A stretch of 41,934 nt of DNA from Corallochytrium limacisporum. Lineage: Eukaryota > Opisthokonta. Position numbers and translations under genes: made by a program. The stretch covers positions 10,393 through 52,326 of the forward strand of contig PDIP01000051.1 of the NCBI GenBank assembly GCA_002811645.1. Reading direction: 5' to 3'. The notes below the pieces were generated by a model. It was not told the DNA's origin, searched no databases, and worked only from the letters and a program-made list of their open reading frames with translations. Positions 11,701-19,976 of this stretch are shown in pieces (positions within the stretch are counted from its first letter, which is position 1; each line of letters starts with the position of its first letter).

Positions 11701-12379
11701 GGACCTGTCCGTGCGTGTTCGCCTGAGCGAGAACAGCCCAATTATCGTGAAGCAAATGCGCGTTTTTCTAGATCAGCCGGAAGCAGCTGGCAACGCTCTT
11801 GGTTTCACTTTGGAGGGCCCCGCTGTAGAAGATGAATTGTCCCAGGTGATTACGGATAACAGTGGTGAAATTGACACAACCATCACGCTGATCAGCCCTG
11901 GTGCCGGAGCGGAGCATTCCGATCAGCACCTCGCCGCAGCGACCTCGATTCCGGCGAAACTTCAACTTACGACCGTCGAGGGAGAGACAAGATCCATTCA
12001 ATTCTCTATGAAGATTTCCCTGTCGCAGCTTACAGTGGCCAAACCATGCAATCCTGAAGAGTTTATCAGCGTCATGAGTGCAAAGCATTTTCTCACTAAG
12101 GTCGAACGGCTACGCCACGCAACAGGGAAGTCCTACGTTGAGGTGCGCCATTTCCTGCAGTCTATGGCGGGATTTGCACTAGTAGAGGATGTGGGCACCA
12201 GCTGCTCTATGTATGCCCGGACCTTTGACGGCCGCCACGTCTGTCTATTGCTTAAGGATGTGACTTTGGAGAACGGAGCGCACCAACCCAGTGTCACAAT
12301 CGATGTTAAGGCGACTTCCCGATCCCTGGCTAAAGGTTTGCTTGAAGCACTCAAGCACGATGCAGGCCTACGGACTTAA
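8705..12379 (+). CDS. AP3D1: AP-3 adaptor complex subunit delta
   Basis: This is the large delta subunit of the AP-3 clathrin-adaptor complex, which sorts cargo from Golgi/endosomes to lysosomes or vacuoles. The 1224-residue product opens with the adaptin trunk (about 1-590), whose delta signatures include the N-terminal FAKSLSDLIRGLR, LVYLQMLGYDMSWASFNVVE, SLRPLFPRLKDRL, RRNPSNYLSLAPIL and EPRLSKKIAEPLT. An acidic cluster follows at about 546-573. Three lysine-rich stretches (about 698-722, 772-805 and 895-942) lie in a long charged hinge where the BLVR/AP3D1 domain is expected. An ear-like C-terminal domain occupies about 965-1224. The start ATG has a near-ideal context (accaccATGg). The frame is intact and intron-free across 3.7 kb. 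CTA codons at the conserved leucines of NYLSLAP (9351-9371) show that CUA is read as leucine. Confidence 0.96.
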   Translation: MAKSRIKNLEHVFAKSLSDLIRGLRSNKVEESKFISEAIEECRQEMRQENVYIKANAIMKLVYLQMLGYDMSWASFNVVEVMSSTRYTLKRIGYLAAGQSFNSQTEVLMLTTNLIKKDLNSNNPLEVGLALTGLSEFMTPDLAADLANDISNMMTSSRPYLRRKATLLMYQVFLQYPDSLRPLFPRLKDRLADEDPSVQAAAVTVISELGRRNPSNYLSLAPILYEMLQNSSNNWLLIKVVKLLTAMTQVEPRLSKKIAEPLTMLVNTTPAKSLAYECIIAIITSANMIQYGSAVQAALSKLQEFVEDQDQNLRYLGLLAMNKILALHPKALSNHREMVVLCLDYEDESIRLRALDLLVGMATPKNLQATVKKLVLHLKAAPNGGQAYRDKVARKIVEMCSLESYKNVTNFEVYLAVLVELSHVEGTMLGTLLASQMLDVTVRVSGLRAFSAELMADNVLRDDNLLLSIPGSACEVLGSAAFIVGEYCSKLPDLDVVVRSLLRIGCTILPPSIQSMHVLAAMKIYAAICDRLSSRQGLAKMPEAKEDGIVPENDDEEEDDEEEIIEGSLLDIDDEECWTLLYALEGLILEHLPAFTSQGDLEVQERAMFLQQLVSMNQELRANVPQGDKERLCIILGSVSSLFVGELRPVNAKAQRKVVVPEGLDLDAWIGEPFESPHRMGAMSIDEDDGWDINELIGGKKKGKKKKGDKKRTKEERAERRRRRAAEKAASPYFLDTGDNTQAGAFPDIDSVPVETLDLDMDLQVNDAQQEEGKRRKKKKEPTLLFEQVAAKSKNKKAKARKAKRVLVDDDMPEGAQLSDDEEKKLAGAQKDSRFAALDQNLDEPLNTAAQRLPTRAHRSDTLPMPEPINSLASVVPQAEADDVAANYLGGKPKKSKKKATAGTTGDPAEKKKKKKEKEREKAGVGTDKSKRKKKTKAGALQRKTSLSSNLRREIHAQQQIRADDHGIEGAFDWTLCFDVQTVPEEGVDTSANQFRGPLDLSVRVRLSENSPIIVKQMRVFLDQPEAAGNALGFTLEGPAVEDELSQVITDNSGEIDTTITLISPGAGAEHSDQHLAAATSIPAKLQLTTVEGETRSIQFSMKISLSQLTVAKPCNPEEFISVMSAKHFLTKVERLRHATGKSYVEVRHFLQSMAGFALVEDVGTSCSMYARTFDGRHVCLLLKDVTLENGAHQPSVTIDVKATSRSLAKGLLEALKHDAGLRT

Positions 12380-12782
12380 ATCGGTCTTGTCTATCACGTA
12401 TTTTGCTACTTTGATTATATTTGGATATACTTTGAATGTGTAGAAAGCCTTTGACTGACCAAGCTTGCTTGATTCCATACTCTCTACACTAGGGGCCCAG
12501 CCTTCCCTGCATAGGATTCTTACCTATTTTCTCCCTCGCAAGCGGCTGTTGGTTTTTGTCACTCTTCCTCTGCCAGACTCGCTGTCTTGGCTGTTCTGTG
12601 CATTCTTAATACGATGGTGAGGGACAATTGTATGCACAGGTATCTGTTCGAAAGTACAAATTCGTGTGATCCTGGGGATGAAACAGAGTACTGATAAAGA
12701 GAGCGAACTTTCTGTACTTGATCACCTGTCGGTGATTGACAGGTTTACAGTGTTGTCCTATCTGAGCCAGAGCGAACTAACA
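12380..12782. other. Spacer upstream of NDH-2
   Basis: About 400 bp lie between two head-to-tail genes. The reading frame of NDH-2 is open back to 12666 and contains an earlier ATG at 12678. Translation from there would bury the mitochondrial presequence, so this part is read as 5' leader. No separate gene or RNA is seen. Confidence 0.5.
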
Positions 12783-14141
12783 ATGCTGCGGTACTGGCCA
12801 ACTACGGCCTTGGCTACAACCAGTCGCGGCAGCAGCTGTGGTGCTGCTCGACGTCTGTTCAGTACGTCCACTACAATGACCCCACGAGTGAAACCTCGGG
12901 CTGTGGTGCTTGGGTCCGGCTGGGCAGGCTTTCGTGCATCCGCGGATCTTGACTCAAACAAGTACGACGTCACCCTGATCAGCCCACGGAATCATTTTCT
13001 CTTCACTCCACTGCTCCCCAGCACTTCAACTGGTACGCTCGAGTTCCGTGCCATCGCTGAACCAGTCCGTCAGACTTTACAGAACCCCGGATCCTACCAG
13101 CGAGCCTATGCCGTCGGGATTGACCCGGAACGCAAGATTGTGCGCTGCTCCGGATGGCGTGACGGGGAAGATCGGATAGAGTACGACACTCCGTTTGATA
13201 AATTGGTTATTGCCGTTGGTGCTCGTTCGAACACATTCAATATTCCGGGCGTATCGGAGCATGCGCACTTCTTGAAGGAACTAGCCCATGCACGAGCCAT
13301 CCGCCGCCACTTAATCGAAAACTTCGAATCGGCGGCTTTGCCGTGCACAACCGAGAAAGACAAAAAGCGCCTGTTGCACTTTGTTGTTGTTGGCGCGGGT
13401 CCGACGGGAATTGAATTTGCTGCCGAATTGAACGATTTTGTGAAGCAGGACCTGGATCGTGTGTTTCCGAACCTCAAGCAGTACCTCAAGATTACTGTGG
13501 TGGAGGCGGGAAAGCAAGTGCTTGCGCAATTCAGTGATGGTCTCGTGAACTACACGTTGAAGCATTTCCAGCGACAGGATATTGAGGTGCGCCTTGGGAC
13601 CGCGGTCACTGAAGTGAGGAAGGATCAGATCTTGCTCAACACCGGTGAGGTCCTCAACTACGGTCTGTGCGTGTGGAGTACAGGGTTGGAACCCAGGCCG
13701 GTCATTGGCCGTCTGGACTGGGAGAAGGATCGAGTGGGCCGGCTGGTCACGGACAACAAGTGTCGCGTTTTGGAGCACCCGGACGTGTACGCGATCGGAG
13801 ACTGTGCGGTGATTCAAGGTTATGATCTGCCCCCTACTGCACAGGTGGCAGAGGCAAAAGCGATCTATGTCGCGAAGAGCCTGAACAAACTGGTCGACGG
13901 CCAACCCCAGAACCAGATTCAGGCATTTGAGCACTCGAACCGGGGTATGATGGCCTATATCGGGGACTACCGAGGTTTAGCAGACCTTGGTGATACGGGG
14001 GTGAAGGCGAGTGGTCCGGCGGCGTGGTTCCTGTGGCGGGCTGCGTACTTCACTAAGCAAGTCAGCATCAGGAATAAGATCCTGATTCCTTTCCAGTGGT
14101 TTAAGACCTTTGTTTTTGGACGGGACGTGTCTCGCTTCTAG
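12783..14141 (+). CDS. Mitochondrial type II NADH dehydrogenase (NDH-2)
   Basis: This single-subunit, non-proton-pumping NADH:ubiquinone oxidoreductase works at the inner mitochondrial membrane (Ndi1/Nde1 family). From the ATG at 12783 the product is 452 residues. A presequence of the expected type (MLRYWPTTALATTSRG, then R/S-rich to about 33) precedes the first dinucleotide fold AVVLGSGWAGF. RNHFLFTPLLPSTSTGTLEFR and the second fold VVVGAGPTGIEFAAEL follow. YAIGDCA and AQVAEAKA form the usual FAD/quinone region. The membrane-associated C-terminus ends in KILIPFQWFKTFVFGRD. No EF-hand insertion is present. An in-frame ATG 35 codons upstream exists, but the extension is polar and would not target. 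Whether the enzyme faces matrix or intermembrane space cannot be told. Confidence 0.94.
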   Translation: MLRYWPTTALATTSRGSSCGAARRLFSTSTTMTPRVKPRAVVLGSGWAGFRASADLDSNKYDVTLISPRNHFLFTPLLPSTSTGTLEFRAIAEPVRQTLQNPGSYQRAYAVGIDPERKIVRCSGWRDGEDRIEYDTPFDKLVIAVGARSNTFNIPGVSEHAHFLKELAHARAIRRHLIENFESAALPCTTEKDKKRLLHFVVVGAGPTGIEFAAELNDFVKQDLDRVFPNLKQYLKITVVEAGKQVLAQFSDGLVNYTLKHFQRQDIEVRLGTAVTEVRKDQILLNTGEVLNYGLCVWSTGLEPRPVIGRLDWEKDRVGRLVTDNKCRVLEHPDVYAIGDCAVIQGYDLPPTAQVAEAKAIYVAKSLNKLVDGQPQNQIQAFEHSNRGMMAYIGDYRGLADLGDTGVKASGPAAWFLWRAAYFTKQVSIRNKILIPFQWFKTFVFGRDVSRF

Positions 14142-14300
14142 AAGATACTTAAGCATGGCCCTTGGCTTTTGTTCTGTCTTCCCTAGTCTTTCCGTTGTCT
14201 CTAGACCTTGGGCGCCTGCCCACAGACCCAAACTCTAAACTCCTGTATAGTAGTAGATTAGGAATAATGTTGGATAAAGTTTAATTTGTGCTTTCCTGAA

Positions 14301-14828
14301 TTAAGGTGTCTTGAGCGTGACCAGCAGCTGACGCATGGCCTCAATGGATGCCCCACAGATCTCATCTTTGAACTCATAAGCCGCCATGCCACCCGCTTCC
14401 TCGCTCCCACTTGATGTTCGTGCCTCTTTCTTCTTCCAAACGTAGAGTGTGGGCACTATGCGGAGATCTTCAGAATTCATAAGCCGCTTGATCTCATCCA
14501 CAGCCACTGTCCGAAATACTATAAAGCGGTCCTTTTCCTTCGTCTGTGCGCTCTCAAATTCTTCGAAAAGTGCTGGAAGGTCATCATATAAGGACTGCGA
14601 CGCTTGACACCAGGTGGCATAAAACAACACTGCGATGTACTGTGGCTGACAAGCAGATGTTTTCAACGGTTTGTTGTTGGGATCTGTGTTTTCTGCATCC
14701 ATGAATTGACTGGCACTAAGCAGCTGACGATAGTCACCTTCATCCTCAAGGCTACGCTTTCTGATGCATGCAGGTACCACATGCTGGACGTTGGTCAGGT
14801 CTCGTTTTGTCGGGAAGGTACTGGGCAT
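14301..14828 (-). CDS. Thioredoxin-fold protein with a single active-site cysteine
   Basis: This 175-residue protein has a thioredoxin-like domain at about 60-175. The strand and active-site helix read IAVLFYATWCQASQSLYDDL, so the usual CxxC is C-Q-A-S: the first cysteine is kept and the second is serine. A cis-proline loop (IVPTLYVWKK) and the thioredoxin order of strands support the fold. Without the resolving cysteine it cannot act as a classic dithiol reductase; a monothiol, binding or chaperone role is possible. The N-terminal 55 residues are unlike known families and show no clear signal peptide. The start is the ATG at 14828 with A at -3. It is tail-to-tail with NDH-2, 160 bp apart. 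I do not recognise a specific ortholog. Confidence 0.75.
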   Translation of the reverse strand: MPSTFPTKRDLTNVQHVVPACIRKRSLEDEGDYRQLLSASQFMDAENTDPNNKPLKTSACQPQYIAVLFYATWCQASQSLYDDLPALFEEFESAQTKEKDRFIVFRTVAVDEIKRLMNSEDLRIVPTLYVWKKKEARTSSGSEEAGGMAAYEFKDEICGASIEAMRQLLVTLKTP

Positions 14829-15798
14829 GTTGTGATTCTCTCATTAAATTATATATTCTTCCCGAGTGACCTGGGCAACACTGGTACTTAGATCTATTGA
14901 CAAGCCTACACTGTGTTCAAGTACCTCTGCCGGTCTCTCTCATCCGCCTTCAGATTTTAACTGCCGCAAGCCACTTTCGCGCCTTCCTTCCGGTTTCCCC
15001 CCCCCGGGGGGGGGGGTAACTGCTGTGGAGAACCCCGCCTCCAAAATCAGGAGCAAAGAATCAGACCACCGACCGTCAAGCTCATACTCTACTGGGCATT
15101 CCCAACCGCTCGCCTGCACTCGGATTAACCCCCAGGACCCCTCCCCCACAGTCGTGCGCATAGAGAGCCCGACTTCGTGCACTGTGAGAATCACCCAAAT
15201 CGACCACAGTACATACATGGCCCATTGAGCAATCAATCGGTCTCGAGGGCCCAATTTTTACTTTTGATTCCCTCTCCCGGGGCCCGGGGTAGATCCTGGT
15301 GTCCGCGGCAAAGTCTGGCTGTGCTGGTTGCGTGCGTGTGTATGTGCCCAGTCCCGGGGAAAAGGTGGGGGGAGGGAGTGGATCCGTCGTTGGCAACCTT
15401 CAAGAGTTGCGGTGGTCTGAGTACTGAATACACTGCATTCGAACGTGTTGGCGAGCGAGGAAGGGGAAAGGCACGTCCTGTGGAACCGGTGTGTCTCTGT
15501 GACACTGAGTACCGTGGCAGCAAGCGAAACATTAAACGTTGCGGAGTGAAATCCGTACCCAGCGAGACAGAATGGTACATCAGTTGATAATAACGTTTAT
15601 GAGGTATCCTTAGAGAACGACAGGACATTGAGATTTTACTCGGCCTAGCTTTCGCTGCCCATATCTGTAGACATCAGTTTTAGTCCCACTATGGACATCG
15701 GAGACTGAGTAGAACAAAAGTATTCAATTGGATAAAGTCTATGCATAGATTGTAAATGTAGTCAGAAGATGTCTGGACGGATACAGGTAGAGATAACC
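14829..15798. other. Gene-free stretch upstream of the thioredoxin-like gene
   Basis: About 1 kb with no supported gene. It holds a C9/G11 palindrome at 14997-15016 and overlapping short frames on both strands that look like chance. It lies between the start of the thioredoxin-like gene and the CCDC39-like relic, so it may include the relic's former promoter. Confidence 0.55.
14997..15016. repeat. C9/G11 homopolymer palindrome
   Basis: Nine C followed immediately by eleven G, the same design as the junctions at 677, 24430 and 31896. It is located between genes. Confidence 0.75.
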
Positions 15799-16060
15799 AT
15801 GGCCACAAGCTTCGCCCAAGCACCAGCATTCTTTCCCCCGTTTGAAAACGAGGAGAATCGCAGCCTCAATGCGAAACTTCAGGAACATGCAGGCCTCTTA
15901 CGACGCCAGGAAGCTGAGCTTGAGGATCATGAGGCCCGTGCTTGAGCTCATTTTAAAAGTTGAGGCGCTCAGTGCGGAATTGCAGAGGTCTAAGCATCTG
16001 ATGGACTAGGAAGCCACGGAAACTGCACATTGAAGGTAAATAATAAAGAGACGGCTGGAA
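15799..16060 (+). pseudogene. CCDC39: Broken 5' fragment resembling CCDC39 (axonemal 96-nm ruler)
   Basis: An ATG at 15799 in a strong context (accATGg; another in-frame ATG lies at 15769) opens a 48-codon frame with FFPPFENEENRSLNAKL and ELEDHEARA, ending at TGA 15943-15945. One frame over, from 15947, it continues as coiled coil (LKVEALSAELQRSKHLMD), is interrupted by TAG, continues EATETAH, then meets TGA and TAA. The order NEEN..L, EL...E.R, K.V..EL, L.., E.ETE.. matches the first ~80 residues of CCDC39/FAP59, which with CCDC40 sets the 96-nm axonemal repeat. CCDC39 is about 900 residues, but HMG-CoA synthase ends 140 bp further on, so only the 5' end remains. It carries at least one frameshift and several stops. 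Homology is judged by eye from a short coiled coil, hence the moderate confidence. Confidence 0.5.
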
Positions 16061-16198
16061 CGTTACAATTGGTGGTGATATAATACTTTTTATGTAATGA
16101 GATGAATTTACAATAAGTTGAGGAGTGTGTCGTTCACACCGTGCAACATCTAAAGAGTCAAACGCAATGATGACAAAAGCTACGATTCTCTAACTCAT

Positions 16199-17794
16199 TC
16201 AAGGTGACTGCATGGCCTCAGGAGCGGTACCAGCAGCACCACCGGCAGATTCCATTCCAGTCGCGGCCGCGTCGGTACCGTTCCACTGGGCATAGGTGCG
16301 CCTGAACTTGTCATCAATGGATGCAAGGTAGTATGTACCCGGGAAGAAATGGTCCACTGACGCCCGCGGGTGGTAGTCCTTGGCATTGTGGATTTCGGCC
16401 CGCTGCTTCATGGTCGCGGCGAAGTCCTCAGGCGGCACAACCTGGCGGCTCTGCATACGCGGGGCCATGTCGGCGATTTGTTCCTTGAGTGCGTGGAGCG
16501 CAGTGTCAGCATCGTCACGAACAACGAAAGAGAACATGGAGGCCGCAGCGCCGCTGCCATAGCTGAAGGCAATCACTCGCTTACTCTTGAGCTGCTCGCT
16601 GTCCACACCCTGCAGAAGGCTGGCCAGGGCACCGTAGACGGAGGCCGTGTACATATTGCCGCACATCTTGCCCATGAGTTCGCTGGGGCCGACCTTCGCC
16701 GCAAATGGTTTCTTGGCATGGGCCATGAAAGCCTTCTCCAGGGCACGGTCAAAGTAGGTCTGCGGCCGTGCCATTTCCTTGTATTGCGCAACTTCGGCTT
16801 CGTTGGCCCGAATGCTCTCGGACGGGTGGCCGCTCACATAGTCAAGGTAATGCAGGCGTCCAAAGGACTTCTGTACCAGCTTGTTGTACGGAGTATGGAA
16901 GACAAAGTAGTCACCGTAATCGAGGAGACCGCCTTCTTGCGTGCCCTTGGTTGCTGCAGTCTGCTCCTTGACTTCCTTGGCCCGTGTGTAACCTTCGTAA
17001 CAATTGTCCAGGGCGCGCAGATAGCATTCCACGCTCAGCTTTCCGTCCACGGTCGGGTACTCAGAGTGCAAGTCAGGCTTGTAGAAATCGTAGGCGTGGT
17101 CCATGTAGGTTCCCCTCAATCCACGCTCCATGACCAGAGGCGCATTCGGACCGATCAGCATTGCAACCGCACCAGCACCTCCCGTGGGGCGTGCGTTGCC
17201 TTCTGCGTAGACCGCAATATCTGCCGCCACAACAAGTGCATACCGTCCATCCCAGTAGCTAGATTCGATCCACTGCACAGCGTTGAACAGCGCACTGGTG
17301 CCGCCGTAGCATGCGTTGGTGGTGTCAATGCCTTCGATCGAGTTGTTGCCAGCCTGGCTGAAAAGGGACATAAGCACAGTCTTGACACTCTTGCTCTTGT
17401 CAATGATGGTCTCCGTGCCGACCTCCAGACGGCCAATGTCTTGCTTGCTCACGCCCGTCTTCTTCAGCAGCTTCTCTACCACAGTCATGCAGATGGAGTT
17501 AATGTCTTCGCGGTCGGAGCAGAAGGCCATGGTGGTCTGGCCCAAGCCAATGGTGTACTTGCCCTCGGCGACTCCGTCAAACTTTTCCAGCGCGGTCTGG
17601 TCGACACAGGTGGCGGGGAAGTAGACATCCATGCCCAGGATGCCGACATTGTCGGGACGGCCTCCGTCAATGTTTGGGTAGTTCACAGTGGTGTTGGCAG
17701 GAGGAATCGACATGATATTGTTGCTGGTGCTGTTCACGGCGGCAGTAGGTGCGTTGGCCTCATTGGCATCCATGGAAATCTGGATGGGACTCAT
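16199..17794 (-). CDS. HMGCS1: Hydroxymethylglutaryl-CoA synthase
   Basis: It condenses acetyl-CoA with acetoacetyl-CoA to HMG-CoA, the committed entry to the mevalonate/sterol pathway. From ATG 17794 the product is 531 residues. The catalytic triad is present: Glu128 in RLEVGTETIIDKSKSVK, Cys162 in GIDTTNACYGG and His300 in FHTPYNKLVQKS. Other family blocks are EGKYTIGLGQ, DREDIN, GNARPTGGAGAVAML, YDFYKPDLHSEYP and FSYGSGAAASMF. An N-terminal extension of about 45 residues is Asn/Ala/Pro/Thr-rich and not obviously a mitochondrial presequence, so a cytosolic enzyme is likely. The frame stays open six codons upstream to a GTG, but the ATG is the sensible start; Met8 is an alternative. The C-terminus is Ala/Gly-rich and longer than in animals. 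Confidence 0.96.
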   Translation of the reverse strand: MSPIQISMDANEANAPTAAVNSTSNNIMSIPPANTTVNYPNIDGGRPDNVGILGMDVYFPATCVDQTALEKFDGVAEGKYTIGLGQTTMAFCSDREDINSICMTVVEKLLKKTGVSKQDIGRLEVGTETIIDKSKSVKTVLMSLFSQAGNNSIEGIDTTNACYGGTSALFNAVQWIESSYWDGRYALVVAADIAVYAEGNARPTGGAGAVAMLIGPNAPLVMERGLRGTYMDHAYDFYKPDLHSEYPTVDGKLSVECYLRALDNCYEGYTRAKEVKEQTAATKGTQEGGLLDYGDYFVFHTPYNKLVQKSFGRLHYLDYVSGHPSESIRANEAEVAQYKEMARPQTYFDRALEKAFMAHAKKPFAAKVGPSELMGKMCGNMYTASVYGALASLLQGVDSEQLKSKRVIAFSYGSGAAASMFSFVVRDDADTALHALKEQIADMAPRMQSRQVVPPEDFAATMKQRAEIHNAKDYHPRASVDHFFPGTYYLASIDDKFRRTYAQWNGTDAAATGMESAGGAAGTAPEAMQSP

Positions 17795-19895
17795 TTCAAA
17801 TATTAAATTCACACAAATTCACTCTTTTCTTTCCCTTGAGTTCCTTGTGGATCGTTCGATAACAAGATTCGAACGATTGCGAGTCACACTGTAGTTTGGT
17901 TGTGTTAGTAGGTTTCAGATCCCCCAATCTGCAACAACACAAAGAAGAAAAGAATCCTTTCGGTGAGGTACTGGCGCAACTCAAGCTGCCCCAGATACCT
18001 CAGCCGAGGAAGGTTTCACAAAGAAAGAAAATCAGACGGTTAGTAACAGTGTTCAAAAGTGTCCACAAGAGTACAATAAAAGTTCCGCGTGATGTGACAC
18101 AGTCCAAGATGAGTCCAATACATGGGTTGCATACCCAAGTGAGCTAGCCCTGCGCCAGTGTGTGCCACGGGGGACAGAGCAGATAGGTCTGGCAGCCAAT
18201 GACCGGTGTGCGCAGTCGGGCCTTGGCGGAATAGAAAGAGCTCTGCTGGGGGGTTGGGACACGTCTGCCGTATCCGCCCCTGTCGTTTGGGTTTCCGATT
18301 CCAGCTGCCTCTCCCGCTCCGCCTCGCCGCCCTTTTCTCACCCCGCAGCCCTCGGGCTAAACGGCTCCGACTCCCCTAGCAAAGATGCGCTACCCAACGC
18401 CAGTCAACCTCCCCACCACACGCGCGGGAGCTGGTGCTTTCGGTGCGAAAATACTCAGCGCCGTGGGGCAGTTGACTAGGCAATTTCCGGAGACGCCCAC
18501 AGCTGAGTATATCAAATTGAGAGGGCGGCGCCTTGCAATGGCGAGTGCACCTTCCTTGGTTGACTGGCTTTTTTCTGGGTAGCAAACAGTGTCAAGCGCA
18601 AAGCAGACACCTCGTCGTTCGACCGTTTCTGATTGGAAGATGCTGATCATGTGCCATGTGTCAGTACATGGTTTACAGGAGTGTGTCACATCAAAAGAAC
18701 ATACAAAATAAAAGAAAACACTTACCGTTGTGGCGGATGATGCTTTTGGATTTGATTCAAAAAGAAAATGTGCCCGTGGATGGGGTTCTCTAGACATTCA
18801 GACTTGTCTAGGTGAAATTGTTAAACTCTAGCTTTTGAAAGCTACGGTCTCTGCCGGGATGTCCTTTGGAGTACCTGATCTGGCCGTGGAGCCTGGTCGT
18901 ATATGCCTGTATTCGAGCTTATCTTTCGATGACGCTGGGCTCCCCACGAAGAGTACAGCACTCGTGATCACCCCAAAGACTCCATTGGTGGGCCACTCTG
19001 CGCCACACAAGGTGCCGCATTCACCAATAGAATTTGAAAGGCCACAATGCTTCCTGCCCCCAGACCCGTGTTCTTCTCCCTTTTGCCGGGGCTTCCGATC
19101 GTTCGACGGTCCCTTGCCGTTCCTAGCATTGCGCATTGCCTAGAATGGGAAGAAAGAGGCAAAGGGGCTTTGGTAATCGCGCCATGCATAAATCATCCAC
19201 GTTTTTTTCTTGCTTTCGATATCAGTTCTTTCTACAGCCACCCCATCCCATGTATGTGGCCAATGCGGGCCCTGCGCGCCACGAACTTGTATTTGGGAGA
19301 TTCAAACAACACAGACACACAGTGTACGAAAAACAAGACACCGTGCAGAGGTACCACAGGTCCCGAAAGAAGGATGAAATGAGAGAGGATCGCACGACAG
19401 CTTGATGGTTGCTTTTGCGTCAACGCAAGTGTCATTCCTGGCTCACACACCGACGCACAACTCTCTCAAGATCCGACGAAAGAAATTGTTTTCCTCGTGT
19501 GGCGTCGGGCCTTCACGGTTCCCTCGTCTCACCGCCTTTCGCCGCCCTACGGCTCGCTGGGACACATCGACCCACCCACCGGCCCAGTGGACGGGCCAGC
19601 CAATCACCGACCGTTTCTCTTGGCCATATAGTAAGTGTACCGTGGAGGAGTGGTCAAAAACGGGGCCTATTTTTAACAACCGCCCTCCCCATTTTCCACT
19701 GTATTCTGATGAACCATGCCCTATGCGCTGTGGGAGGCCCCTGGGGGGGGGGAAGAGGGGAGGCGGAAGTTGTCCAAGGGCGAGCGGAATTGTCCGGACC
19801 TGGGAAAACTACCATATTTCTCTATGAAGCCACCTATCGCTGTCAACCAAAAAAAAAAATAGACACGAAAGTGCCAAAAAAAAAAAAGATGGAAC
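17795..19895. other. Long spacer upstream of HMG-CoA synthase
   Basis: About 2.1 kb with no gene I can support. Many frames of 60-140 codons overlap on both strands, and none shows a domain or a convincing start. It presumably holds the HMG-CoA synthase promoter at its left end. Features seen are a G-run near 19741-19752 and oligo-A runs (19850-19859, 19876-19887) next to the tRNA. The sterol-element-like string ATCACCCCA near 18967 is over 1 kb from the start and may be chance. Confidence 0.5.
19876..19887 (-). terminator. Pol III poly-T terminator of the tRNA gene
   Basis: On the minus strand, a run of about 12 T follows the tRNA 3' end after an 8-nt spacer (seen as A-run on the plus strand). 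A second T-run of about 10 lies some 17 nt further on (19850-19859) as a possible back-up. Four or more T is the RNA polymerase III stop signal. Confidence 0.85.
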
Positions 19896-19976
19896 TGTGA
19901 CGAGTGGGACTCGAACCCACGCGTGCGAACACAATGGCGCCTAAAGCCACCGCCTTAACCACTCGGCCATCGTCAC
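19896..19976 (-). tRNA. trnL-UAG: tRNA-Leu (anticodon UAG)
   Basis: This is an 81-nt class II tRNA without an intron. The acceptor GTGACGA pairs with TCGTCAC and is followed by discriminator A. U8 is followed by the D arm GCCGAGTGGTTAAGGC, which contains the A box. The anticodon stem GTGGC/GCCAT closes the loop TTTAGGC, giving anticodon UAG with purine 37. The long variable arm folds as GTG-TTCG-CAC. The T arm is GTGGG-TTCGAGT-CCCAC (B box GGTTCGAGTCC). It decodes CUA and probably other CUN leucine codons. Discriminator A, G37 and the loop fit tRNA-Leu, whereas the D-loop length and variable arm look more like eukaryotic tRNA-Ser. A poly-T terminator follows. Confidence 0.95.

Noticed and set aside
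18966-18975. Sterol-regulatory-element-like ATCACCCCA upstream of HMG-CoA synthase
   Set aside because: It lies over 1 kb from the start codon, is a single imperfect copy, and no evidence links it to this gene.
19896-19976. CUN codon reassignment to serine suggested by the Ser-like tRNA body
   Set aside because: The discriminator base is A, the anticodon loop is leucine-type, and CTA encodes conserved leucines in AP-3 delta.
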